Assembly: GCF_047495875.1 (NCBI RefSeq)
Contig: NC_092458.1
Span: forward strand, 7,256,439-7,320,438
DNA from: Pithys albifrons albifrons
Lineage: Eukaryota > Chordata > Aves > Passeriformes > Thamnophilidae
Direction: 5' to 3'
DNA: 64,000 bases
The translations under genes were made by a program, and so were the position numbers. The notes below the pieces were generated by a model. It saw only the letters and a list, made by a program, of their open reading frames with translations. It did no database searches and was not told the origin of the DNA. Below are positions 36,773-49,100 of this stretch, one piece after another. Numbering within the stretch: position 1 is the stretch's first letter; each line of letters starts with the position of its first letter.

Positions 36773-39700
36773 CAGCTCTTATCTAAGACCTTGGGGCCAT
36801 TTTGTCACATACTATCTCTATAAGTCCCACTTCTGTCCACAGTCTCACCAGATTTCTCTGACTTTACATCATCCCTGGCCAGCCCAAACAAGTGACAATC
36901 AGGTTTATCCCCTCGGTGTAAATCCTGAATCCCTCAGCCTTGAATTACTCAACACCAAAGAGATACATGAGATGTGTTTTCACAGACACCACTTAGTTTA
37001 AGTTGTTTCTGATGTTACACTGGGATTGAGAACAATTAACTGGAAGACAGCAACAGGGCTTGGAAGGGATATTAGGAAGAAAAGAAGGACTAGACTACTG
37101 CTCAGTTTCGTGAAATGTACTGACATACCCAGCCTGAGACAGTTTTAAAGTTTGGTAAACCAGTCTAAGGCTCTGGCCATGGCTGCAGGAGGGCTAAGGG
37201 GAGCTACTTTCTCTAGATACCAAAGAAACAATAAAAACTCGCTACCATGACATTTTTCAACTCAAAAACTTACAGGAGGAAAATGTGTATAGGCATTTCT
37301 CTATGAACTGAGCACAGACCTTTTCTTCCAGGATAGTTTCTCAGATGATTCCTGAGGCATGGGAAGGACAATCAGGACTGAAGCAAAATTTGGGAGACAG
37401 CCTTTGATTACACCTCTCTGCTTTTTCTCACTGTTTGAAATGAGCAAAGCCAAAACAGACATGAGGCAAGCCCACACTATCTCTGGAAAAGTTGTTGCTG
37501 TCTAAAAGAAAATTATGGTTGGAAGTCAATTCACTGTTTTCCTACATGAAAAAAATCAGGCTTAGGAGCTCAGCAGTCATGTCTGATTTGACAGGCAGGT
37601 GAACAAAGTAAGTCTGGGTCCATTCATCTATTCCAGGGCCAGGGAGGAAGAGACAGTGACTTTGTCTGAATCAGCTTATCTGAGAAACTGCTCATTGTTG
37701 TGGTTCGCCCAGCTAGTCCTCCTCCAAGTTTTCTTCTCAGACCCATTCCCAGCCTCTGCCCTGACCCAACCCTACTTTTCTTATCACTGCAGGTCTTCTG
37801 GCACTTTGAAGCACTAGTAGTCACTTTTTCAGTTTATTTGGTTCATGGGTTGTTTTGTTGTTTGGGTTTTTAACATTTCAGCCCAAGGAGTGAAGGTTGA
37901 CCAGGACACTGCAAACTGCCCACAGCTGTCAGCCAACACGCAGAAGCTTCCCATGCAGTATTCTGAAAGGTGCATCTTATTCGGGTGCCGCCGCCAGTCT
38001 GCTCCTACAGGTGAGGGTCAGCTCTCACCTGATGTGGTTGGATTCCTCTTACATCTCAGCTTTGAAGCTGCTGTGAAGTCTGTCCAGACACCCAAGACTC
38101 TCTTTAAGGTGTGCTGTGCTGGAAGGCAGATGGGTATATGCTGCCCTGCCACCTAATGCATGGCTGAGTGAAGAAAGGAGGAGCAACTCTTGCGTTTTGG
38201 GCCAATAAATGTTCAAAATTAGAGGTCAAGCTGTGTGGCACTATGCTGAAGGACTCACAGCAAGTCCTTAAAGTGACTGCATAATTGCTTTGTACAACAC
38301 TGATTCTGCGCAAGAAAAGAGAATTCTGTCAGCTTGGGTCTTTTGTCTCAAATCTTCATTGCCCTAGGGACAGGGATTGGTGTGGTGAGAAGTATATGAG
38401 AGTAGCAGCCTGAGATATGGCCCCTGCCAGTGGCTGCTCAGCAGGTCAAGAAGCTTGGTAGAAGCTTGGTCACAAGAAAAATCATTTATTTTTCCACTTG
38501 AGAAAGTGCAGTCTGAGTGCAAAAAGCCTCTTCCAGATACAATCCTAAGCTTGATTTCAAGTGACTGTCATTTTTCCTCACATTTTCAAGTTCATCTTCA
38601 GGCAGTGATGCTTTATACAACTACAAATATGCTACATGTGTATCCATCTTTCTATGGCTTGAAGGTTTTAAAGACTGTTAGGAGTTAACAGCACATCTCA
38701 GTATTACAAAATTGCCAGTGATAATTGCTGCATTCTACTTTACAATTTTCAGACAGTGAAGTTTAGTTGCATTACCATAAAAATGCGCTACAGACACGTT
38801 ACAAGAACCAGCATTTTTCAACGTTAATAAAACCTGTCTCTCCATACTAGAGGAATTTTTGGAAGTGTGCTGTCTTAATGCCTCTGAGAAACAGGGCATT
38901 AGATATGTTTCACAAAACAATACAAACTCATAATGCTGGGATTTCTCAGTATTTTATAGGTGCTCATAGTCCATGCATCCACCTGGCACTTAATGCATCA
39001 TAAATGCTATAATAAGCACATCAGTGCACACATCTATTTAATTTTGGCAAGTCCTTGATTGCAGCCTTTTGTACAGAGGCACTTGCAGCTAGGAATTGTG
39101 ATAGACAGTAAATCTAACTGATTTTGAATTGGCAACAATAGCTGTAATGAAGATTTGCATTTTTAAAGGCGTGTAATTAACACCAGTATTGGCTTCTTCC
39201 TCCAGCTAAAAAGTCAAGCTGAACTACCTTTTGCTGAACTTGTGCTGGTTTCTGTAATATTTTTTTCCTTTGCTGACAAGTATAATGCCTGCAGATCAGT
39301 TGCTGCCCAGGTACTATTTTGTATATTGCTCATAAAAATGGTTAACCCATGAGACAGAAGCAATAGGACAAATTGGCAGATGTGTTAGGAATCAATGGAT
39401 GAAACAAATACACAGCTTATTTAATGGCCTCTGAGATATTACCCTCAGAAAATTTGGGCTTTACTCTGCTTTCTAAGGCAAAATTACGCCATGTATAAGA
39501 CAATGAGAATTTTTCTTCCATAGTTTCTTCACTTCCATTGTATTCCACATGCCCATTAGCTAATGAACACAATATCAAACACCGAAATTGCTTTGGTGAC
39601 CTTTATGTTCCTCCAGTCTGTAGACGTAGATGCTCAGTTTGAACACATCCCTATGGAGGCATGACATTCAACCCCGTTATTACGCTATTTTAAACATCAC

Positions 39701-40677
39701 CAAACACAAAACAGAAAAATGTTATGGTAGACAAGTGCTAAAGCTTATGGTTTTGAACTATTTAAACCCACCTATCAATCAATAAGGCTGAATTCCTAAA
39801 TCTCGCAATGCTGTTTACTTATTATTTCTATAATTTTTTATTTTCCAGATATTGTTTCTTTAGCTAAGATCTCCTTCACCCTGTTTAACAAGCTCAGTAA
39901 CTGCCAGTAGTAACAGTGAAGAAGGATTTACTCGAGGTTTCTCTGAGCCAGACCCTGAAATATCTATCTGAAGTTTATTCTCTTCCTTGTCAGATAAAAC
40001 TTCCATGAGATTTTAATGGTCTTTGCCTTTCTAAAGCCACAAGTATAAGCCATTTTATAGGATGCAGAGCAGTTTATGTGAAGAGTTCACCAAACTGTAT
40101 GCAAAGTTAAAAAGCAAGACTAAGCATGAACCTTTTAGATGCCACTGGGGAATGTAAGATGAAGTCCCTGCTGGTCTTGTTAAAGACAAAGCCCCTGAAG
40201 CATGGAAATTTTGGTTCCCTAAGTTAAAGTTTTTCACCAGTCCATGAGCAAAAGGAACTATTCATTAATCTTCATTAATTATTACAGGCTGAAAAATAAA
40301 TACTTAAATGTTTTCACAGAAACTGAGTGTATTAGTGTAGCACATTTAAGCCAAAAATATAAACACTTTAGCTCGTAGTGCACCCTAGAAGGATTCCTAC
40401 AGCAAACCACCATAGTCTTCAGTATTAGAGACAACATCTGATTCTGAGTATAGAGATGTCTTTTAAATGCATGGTGTTATACTAGAAAGCTCTTTTGACA
40501 GCTCCTAAATTGAAGGATGCTATGCAGCAATCCTCTAGGACTGGATGGACTGTGCCATTTTAAAAGAAGATTTAAAAGCTAGTTCAAGTTTTGCTCCTGC
40601 AGATATTTATTTGAATTATGTCTATGGTTTCAGTGGGAAAATAATTCTACTTATTGTTTTTCTGTGCTAGTACATTG
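36773..40677. other. Intergenic DNA, no gene recognised
   Basis: No supported exon or repeat. At 39,130-39,180 three transcription-factor-like sites cluster: ACAATAG (SOX type, 39,135-39,141), ATTTGCAT (POU octamer, 39,153-39,160) and GTAATTAA (homeodomain, 39,173-39,180). This cluster is a candidate regulatory element only. Confidence 0.5.
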
Positions 40678-40735
40678 CAGAATCACAGTCACAGAATATT
40701 CAGAGTTGGAAGGGATTATCTTTCCATGTACCTCA
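40678..40735 (-). mobile_element. Very short CR1 3' end
   Basis: CAGAATCACAGTCACAGAAT followed by ATTCAGAGTTGGAAGGGA is the reverse complement of a CR1 tail and the bases just before it. Only about 50-60 bases are recognisable, an extreme 5' truncation. Confidence 0.75.
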
Positions 40736-40879
40736 TATTTAAATTAAATGTTGCCACTGGTTTTCAGTTTTTCTTTATGAGAAAATGCATCCTACAATTG
40801 AAATTAATCTCTGGGGAAAGAGTTATGAAAGGGTGGATTCACCAAGGGGAAAACACACTTGACCACACTACTGATATCC

Positions 40880-41121
40880 TTCCATGAGAGCATGACTAGC
40901 CAGGTAGATGAGGGAAAAGCAGGGTGTATTCTCTGCCTTGACTTTTACCATGAGTGACAAAGCACTGGAATGTCTCCTGCTCTGCAGATACTCAAAACCT
41001 GCCTGGGTGCAATCCTGTGCTGCCAGCTCTGGGTGAACCTGCTTCAGCAGGTGTGTTGGACCAGGTGACCCCACTGCTGTCCCTTCCAACCACAGCCATT
41101 CTGTGATTCTGTGATTCTATT
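40880..41121 (+). mobile_element. CR1 LINE with large internal deletion
   Basis: The left part (about 40,893-40,955) translates to TSQVDEGKAGCILCLDF, the CR1 polymerase region around motif A (family pattern W-VDEG-A-DVVYLDFSKAFD). It then joins, at about 40,955-40,965, directly to the 3' region: GACAAAGCACTGGAATGTCT, ATACTCAAAACCTGCCTGGG, CTGCTTCAGCAGGTGTGTTG and a tail of ATTCTGTG octamers ending at 41,121. Roughly the rest of the polymerase and C-terminus is missing. The tail is well preserved, so the loss may have happened during or before insertion. Confidence 0.85.
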
Positions 41122-41950
41122 GTACTGTTAATGTGGCTGTGACATCAATTTATAGAATTCCTTGATTTTTCCTACAGAAGTGCCCAGACATGATTAAAAA
41201 TATGACAAATAAAAAAGGATTCACTGAGTCCATGAGAATTTAGAAATACGACAATATGTTTTTCTCCTGCATCCTAACAAAAGGGTGAAAAACCAGCAAG
41301 GAGTAGGTTCCAACCTACACTCTAGAAGGAGGACGTAAAAACAAACAAGCTAATGGCAGAAAATCAGATTCCATCTGATATGAAATAACCTCAAAGATTT
41401 ATAGAAAAATAAATTGAAACTAAGGCAATGCTACTTAAACATCCTTAGAAAAACCACACAACTGAAATAATTTGTATATTTTTGCTTATTTCATGTCTGT
41501 GTTCTTCCTTGCCATGAATATTTAGAGCCATTCATTGCATTCAAAAATACCTTATCTTTCGATTATGGACACTACTTCCTTTTACTTAGTGGAGCCAGTG
41601 GCACCCAAAGCTTTAAATCCCTGGAAGATGCAAAGTGGTCAAAAACCCTAGAGCCCCTCTCATGTTCTGCCAGCAGAGTATCTGGCCCCTGGGTACTTAA
41701 ATACAGAAGGAAAGCCAAAAAAGTATGCTGTTAGGAAAAACCTCCATTTGCTGGTATTTTGCCACTCTAAACTAAAGTGTAAGTTTAATTTTTTTTCAAA
41801 ATGTACATAAAATATGTCACATAGACATCAAAAAAATATTCTTTGTGGGCAAGAGCAAATCTGCCCAACCTTGGAGTTCATGGAAAACAAAAGATAATAA
41901 AATGGGGAAAATAGGGTCTATTTGCACATTGATTTTCTACAAGACTTCTT
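41122..41950. other. Intergenic DNA, nothing recognised
   Basis: AT-rich sequence between a CR1 copy and an RTE fragment; no gene or repeat recognised. Confidence 0.5.
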
Positions 41951-42330
41951 CATTTCAGCTTGCAGAGACATTACCTCAGCCTTGGCCATATTGACGGCCA
42001 CCAGTGGCCCACTCTGGCCTCCAATCGGGATTCACGGAGACACACCATTCACGAAGCTGCTGCTTCCTTTGAGAACACACACACAGTCAGCATCAAGGAG
42101 AAAAGACAACGCAAAAAGAACCGTTCCTCGCCAATATCGCCAAAGGAGACGTTCCACTGTGCCTTTTGTGACCGGACCTGCCTATCCCATATCGGCCTTT
42201 TTAGCCACCAGCAGCTTGCAGCAAGCGTGGGTAGTGCCCTTCCCAAATCTCCGTTCACAAAGCCTAGCCAGGATGGTGATGATGATGCAGAGACATTATG
42301 GAGCAGGCCAGGAAGGAAAAATTAAAAGCC
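41951..42330 (+). mobile_element. RTE-clade retrotransposon, 3' fragment (ORF C-terminus)
   Basis: The frame that ends with a TAA at about 42,323-42,325 reads LSLGHIDGHQWPTLASNRDS, RRHTIHEAAASFE, KEKRQRKKNRSS and ETFHCAFCDRTC followed by LSHIGLFSHQQ. This is the C-terminal layout of RTE proteins: a W-x-x-LA-x-(N/D)R-x-x-(W/R)R motif, a basic KR-rich stretch, then a short Cys/His cluster (Cys-x2-Cys ... His) near the end. There is no stop before the natural end. An Arg stands where the family usually has Trp (DSRRHT). Homology starts abruptly at about 41,951, as expected for a 5'-truncated insertion. It does not overlap the 8.2-11.2 kb copy in content, so whether both belong to one family cannot be tested within the window. 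The exact 3' end of the element is unclear and may extend to about 42,400. Confidence 0.75.
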
Positions 42331-43060
42331 TCTGAACAGAGGATCTGCAGCCAGACCATTGCTTGCTGACACCACTGTGTCAGCTGCTGAGGATGACGTG
42401 AAGGTAACAACTCAACAACCCCAGACAATCAACAACTAGACCAACACTTTCCTAGTATAGAAGAAGAAAACTATTCAGCAGGACAACTCTTCAAAAATCT
42501 TACATATTCCTACTTTAGACAACATCTCTGTGATAACAAAGTGCAGAGTTATTAAAGACTCTTCATTTCCTTTTTCCTTTAAGAATAGGAGTACCCGTAC
42601 CTGCCACAAAGGAGGTGGATATTTAAAGACCCAAACTCATGGCTGAAATAGATGAAATAAGCATAACTACTTACTTCGGACCTAACAAGTGAGTCAGCAG
42701 TCAGATTCTATTTCCCTTACTGAAGTCAGAAAACAAATTGAGCTGACAGCATTCCTCTAATGGTGATGACATCACTGAGAGCTGAGTTATTTTCAGACTC
42801 TACAGCACTGGTAAAGGAGAAGCATAAAAGAGAGAAAGGGAAGCTTACCTTTTTACTCATGCCGACTCCTAATATATTTTCTTTGCACCCACTCCCTCAA
42901 ATGAGGTGTTTTTTGTTATTGTCATTCTGTGTTTAAAAGTATATATGTATTTTTCAAAGGCTTATAACTGAATAAATTTGTTTTCTTTCTTTAGGGAGCA
43001 CCAACATATAAGGTTAACAGCAATTTTAGCCTTGTATGAAGTGGTAACAAGTCCTCCAAA
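42331..43060. other. Intergenic DNA, nothing recognised
   Basis: AT-rich sequence following the RTE fragment; its first tens of bases may belong to the RTE 3' UTR. Confidence 0.45.
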
Positions 43061-43166
43061 TACTTTAGAATTGCACTTAAATAAAACAGGGAGGAGTTTA
43101 TACTTCAGAGTTGCACCTAAATAAAACAAGAAAGAGTTTATACTTTAGAATTACACCTAAAGTTTA
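43061..43166. repeat. 40-bp tandem repeat, about 2.65 copies
   Basis: Two full 40-base units (43,061-43,100 and 43,101-43,140) and a 26-base partial third. Each starts TACTT(T/C)AGA(A/G)TT and full units end GAGTTTA. The two full units differ at about six positions. Each full unit contains AATAAA (43,080-43,085 and 43,120-43,125). Confidence 0.93.
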
Positions 43167-46100
43167 AACAACTTGCCAAAATATTGAAAATGTCCTTATA
43201 TGAAGTCTGCCAGTCTTCAGATGCCCAACCTGTGAGCCCCACAGAACAGTATAGAATGTGGCTCCACATCTGCAAAAATGCCCCTCTCAACTAACTGCAC
43301 TGTTTATTTTCAAAGTGGAGGTGGAAAAGCTTCCACTTTTTGACAGTACAAAAACTGTGCTTTGAAGAGTTTTCTAACTTGGAAAAAAAAGACTTTCTGG
43401 GACAGCGGCTGAGAGACACTATTAAGGTGGATACAAGAAGACTCGAGGGGATTTGTGGAAGAGCAAGGCTTTCTTCATGAGAAGCCTGAAGCACAGAGTG
43501 ACATAAAAAATGCATGAGGCTGAGAAGCAGTAGAAAAGGAGATGCATAAGTATACAGGCCCATGAACAAGGTAAAGGAGAAAAGGAGAAAAGTGAAATAA
43601 GCCAAGACAGAGTTCCACTAAGCCACATAGATGAACCTGGCTAAGAAGCAGAAAGAAGCGAAAGTGTGGAAATGTCGAGAAAGATGGGAGCACCCTGGCT
43701 TTATCAGTGAGTGATGAGACAAGGTGATAAGAACTTTGCACTGACGGGACTGCAACCCCTGGCAGTGGCAACAGACAGGAAGGAAATGCTGTATTGCAAA
43801 TACGCAGTTCCTGAAGGTACCTGATTTAATGAGGAGCTGATGACTTGACAAGGAGGATTAGAGAGGTTGGTTTCTTGTATGGCAAGTGCAAAATTATTAA
43901 GAGAAAGGGTTTAGGTGTAAAAAGAGGAAGCAAAGTTTTAGATGCACAGCATAAAATAGAGAATTAATTTTAAATAATGATGAATAGTCAGGAAAGAGGA
44001 GTTGTGGTGAGGAAATATATGTACATGAGGTGGGTGGACACCTCAGATCCACTCAACATATTGCAGGGAAAGCTGGAAATCTTCTGCCAAGTGCCAGCTT
44101 CAAGCTGCATGAGAAGGATGAAGAACACCTTGAAACAAACACAAGAATACCTTGAAAGAAACCCAGGAATGAAGTAAAGAGAACCAGGTCTGTCTTCAGA
44201 AGACAAAATGTAGAGGAAGAATCGTACAGAGGTTTAAGAGGACTGAAAAAGGCAGTCAGAGCTGGCTGGAAGGAAATTAATGACATATTTCCTCCTTGTC
44301 TACAAGAAAAAATAAACCCAGTGTGGAATGTCACCCTTTAAACAAGAGCATTGATGTATCACTAATGTAAAAGATGTTTCTATAGACTAAAGGGCACAAA
44401 TTTTGTCATACAGATGAGTGGTACTTCACAGAGCTAATAAAGAAGCTCTTTGTCCTGAGAAACTAGCAAACCAAAAAAATCTGTAGCAATGAAATTAATA
44501 ATTAAGGAATCCTTGCAACAGACAGATTCAGCACTCTCTGGAGATGATCATCTTAATGCAAGTTACACTCTCTCTTAACCAACATCATTAGTAATGGTTC
44601 TAGAAAGCAAAAAGGAATGAGATGCTGAAATGCTGCAGGAACCCTGTCAACACTGATCAAAGCCCTCATGATAGCTTTTGTTCAACTAGGGCAAGCAGCT
44701 TGTTTGTGCGCAGCAGAAGAACATTGACTCTGTGAAGCAGACAAAATAACGTCATTCCTTCCTGAAAATTGTGATATTTAAAATAGCTTCTTTGAAGTCA
44801 GACAAAGTTTCAGTTTTGCTGAAAGTGAATCAGTAGAGGAGGAATATGATCCTGACAACTTATCTAATCCTTTCTACTGCCTGCGGACTTGTAGGTCCAC
44901 CCATGAGCTGAACATTTATTTCACACTGCAAGCAGTTAGCTGAACCCACTTGAAATTTTATCCAGTTGCAATGGATTTAATGAGATATTGAATGGTTGTT
45001 TGTTTCATTAATCTTGTATCAAGTGACTTTAAAAAAAGAAAATATTGGCAGATTTCTAAAAATGTTTAGAGCATCTCTATGGCTTGTCACAGTTAACACA
45101 ACAGTCTTTACCATTTCCTGTGATTCACTAAATATTGACACAAAAATTCTTATATAGGATTAACAGGCTATTTATTCACTTCCAAGACACAACTGCTGCT
45201 TATATGCTCTTTAAAATTGTTCTGCTCTTTTTCCTCTTCCTTGTTTAAAGAGCCATCTTCTACTCTCAGCATCCTCTTTTCATTTCATCCTACATCTTAC
45301 ACTACCTTCCGTTGCACTTACTGGAGAATGACCTACAGTATCTTGCCTGATCTAGTAGTAGGTCAAGTCCATACACCTTCTTAGCTTAAGCACACCACAG
45401 CCCAGAACCTGTGACAGCTCACAGAGCACAGACTTTACAGTTTCTGTCACATTTTGAAACACCAAAGTTCTAAATATGGGACCACATCTTAACATAGCCT
45501 TCAGCTGCTCTGCAATACTGGATAAATGTTGCTGCCTCCTCATCCTGCTACTCCTTTGGGCAAGGGTGTGACTCTGGAGGAAGGCCTTGAGGATGTCTTT
45601 GCTCCATCAAATAGGACAAAGTCAGTCAACACAGCCAGGACAGAGTGAGATACTCATGAGGGGACTGGATGTGCTTTATCTAACATGTTTCTCTTCACTG
45701 CTTCCAGATAATGAGCTGCCTTCCCTCACATTCATGCTTCCCTTCAGTAAGCGCTGACTTTGGGGGATAGAAATGTGCACTCATTGTAGAACTCTGTCAT
45801 CACATGATGCTGAAATGATTCTGGGGATCTAAAATACCTGAATTTAGAGTAGGCACCTTTCCACCAGTAACTCACCTGTGGGACACAAGGAAGGGTGCCA
45901 GTATGCTTTGGAGTTTGCTAACCCCCAGGTCATACTGAGTGCTGAAAGAATACTTCAGGGTAAGTCAATCATCAGTGAAGTGCCTTTTTCTTATATCAAC
46001 AACACATAGGAGTGTGAATCCATCACATAACTGAATTACGAAGGGGGCCAGGGCTCACGCCAGGAATTCCCCACTTGCACTGGAACAACAAACATCACAC

Positions 46101-49100
46101 AGGGAGCTGGGGAAAATACTACATATACAGCCTGTTGCACAACATGCACAATTATGATCCTTATTGATTTACATCTGATGATATAACACATTTTATTGAT
46201 CACTGGAGAACATTTTTGGACATGATCACATACCTAGACCTCTCTCTGAATGACACTGCTTCGTTGTCTGTAGGGAACAAGTCAAAGCACAAATGTGAGA
46301 TGCTGAAGGAAAAGCAAGTGAACTGTCTTGAGAGAACACGTGGATCTTTGAAACCCATAAAGGTATCAAACTGCATTTTTAGGTATGATCATTTGAACAG
46401 CAGGTATTTTAGAAAATATCAGCAGACTGCTGGGAATGAGCATCAGGTCAGTTGTCAAGCAGGATAAAGGGCAACTGTTAGCTCAGTCAGGAGAATCCGG
46501 TTCAGTATAACTAAGGATCAGTAAAGAGAAAGTAAAGCTTTCTAGATTTAAAAGGGATGCTTGGCTACAAGATGCTGGATAATCTATAAAAAGAAGTGAA
46601 GAGTAGGTGATTGTTAGAGTAGATGATTGGGCCGATCACTTTCAGAGATCAAGAGATGGGTGAGGACATTAAAACTACTTAATAGTGAAGATATAAAATC
46701 AGAAAATTTAGATAGTAAAGTTAAATCCCAGAAAAAGTGAGATAAAATAGGCTTTGCTTGTCAGTAGGCTCTTTACATCAGACCTAATTTGATAACAATA
46801 AAAAGGTATGTGACCCTTAAACTCCTATGTCTGGGGGAGGTAGGGTATGTGTAATTCTATGGCTTCCTCTAGACCTGGTATGTTTATAGCAGTGACTTGT
46901 GAAGCTGACAAGTTTTTATTGCTATATTACCTTGTATAATATAATATCGTATTCTACCTCTAACACCTTTGTGTCTTTTTTTCTCTTTTTTTTTTTGTGA
47001 ACAGCTATCTTCCATCATATTTAACCCAGAAGAACTGTAACCTTCAAAGACTGATCCTTGTTCATACTCTGTTATTTCCTTTTTGTCGCAAAATATCCCA
47101 GTCTGAAATTCTAACCTGCCTCTCAATGTTCCACTGCAATGGGGTAACATCTTGTATTCAGTATTTGATAGCAGGTTTCCATGTAAGATTTCAAAGCTCA
47201 GTGAAAGGTTTCTCATACTCTGTGGTGAACAGGATAAGCTTTGTCATTCAGAAGATAAATCTGAGCTATCTGTATGTACAGAGACGCTAAAATCAGAACA
47301 TATGTTGGAGACAGGTATGCTGTAATGAGACTGTATTTTATTGAATTCCAGATTTCCACTCAGGATGTAGAAACCACAGGCACAATTATTTCCTGTTAGC
47401 ATATTGACCACAGATAAAACTTCAGAGAAGTAGCACCATCGAGCTTGATGCCTTGTGCTTTACCCTTTCAGTGCAATTTTAGGTAAACACACATATATCC
47501 AGAAAAGCTGTAAGTAGTGAGTCAGACACTGTATCTCTGATTTTCATAGGATTTAAAAGTATTCTTATTGTCATTCTCACATCTACTACTACACTTGCAG
47601 GATTAGAACTTCAAAGAAGAGCCTGCCACAGGAAAATACAGGAAATGTTTGCATTCCTGTAGGATTCCATCATCCAGGGGCCTGTAATGGTGAAAGCACC
47701 CTCCAGCAGATGTTTGAAAGGTCAGGTTAACTCTTAATACATGCTAGACATTCACTTCTGTTCTTCCCTTTATAATTATTGATTATAACTCTCTCCAACC
47801 CTGGCTCATACAGCAAATCCTTCTGGTGTCTCTGCTATAACAACTCACACCATCTGGAAACTTCTTGCAGCACTTTGACTCTCTTTCCCTGGTCTTTGTC
47901 AGCTTTCCAAACATCAATGAAACCATCCTTTCAATATCCCAGTGAGGTTAAGATGTTCTTTGTGTTTGCAACTAAAGCACAGAGCAACCAATTCTAATTA
48001 GCCTAAGATTTTATTTTGGCAGGAGGTATTTACACTTCTCCAGTCGAGGCCTCTTCACACTTTTGAAAACATCAGGAAGAAAGACTAAGTATCCTTAGTT
48101 GAATCTCATCTATAAGAAGTGACTGACTAAATTGCACAACTGTCTTTTGTGATCTGTTAGGAATTGAATCCAGGTATCTTGAGAGTAAGAGAGTCTCTTT
48201 GTCTACTAGCTATATAAATAAATTGTATTGATTTTTTAAACTTCTCGGAAGTTTTCCCATGTAAATTTGGACAGTACCTTCTATTTAGTTTCCTACGCAT
48301 TAAATTAAAATGATATACTTCAGTATTATGGTTGTAACACTTGATGTGAAATTTCACACTTTTGCACTGCATTTACTATTTCATATTCTATTCAGAAGAT
48401 ACAGCATTATAATTCTCACCTAATATACTACTGGACCTTCTAGAAGAGTGTGAGATTGTGAGTTTTGTTGCCATGGTTTCCTTTGTTTTTTTCACCCCTT
48501 TCTTGTGTATTTTAAAAATGCAAGTTCAAGTTCCCAAATACTATTCTGATAGCAATATTAGCAAACTAATTCTGGTTTATACGGATTTTTTGTGTGCATG
48601 ACTATGGTGATTTACTAACTCTGTGATTTATTTTGCCTTAACTGCAAAGGGTAAGTAAGTACTACTTCAAAGCCAGGCAAAGCATTAGATGCCATCAACC
48701 ATACGGGACCTCCCCTAATTTCTGCCACACCATATCAAGGTGCCTTCTGTGGGGAAAAACAGGTAAGTCCTATTAAATTGATGTCTCCCTTGCAATCGGG
48801 TGACATTTTAGTGAGATTTGTTAGAAGTAAGAATAAAAAAAAAAAAGGTGGAGCATGTGACACCCACCTAATTCATATGACAGGTTAATGGGATTTTATA
48901 CAGCACTGCCATTTCAGTGCCAGATGCTACCCTTTTCCTAACCAACGTGATCAAATTTTGGCTTACATGCAAAACATGTAAAACATCTGTGTGGATACAA
49001 TAAGATTTCAACCACTTATGCAAAGGTGAAATCAACCCCCACGACCGAGTCTGGTGACAGACAGGCATCAGCAGTGACTACAGTGAAGGAGAGATGGCTG

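Noticed and set aside
41922..42335. 137-codon plus-strand frame overlapping the RTE fragment
   Set aside because: The neighbouring frame carries the RTE C-terminal motifs; this one shows none and is a shadow.
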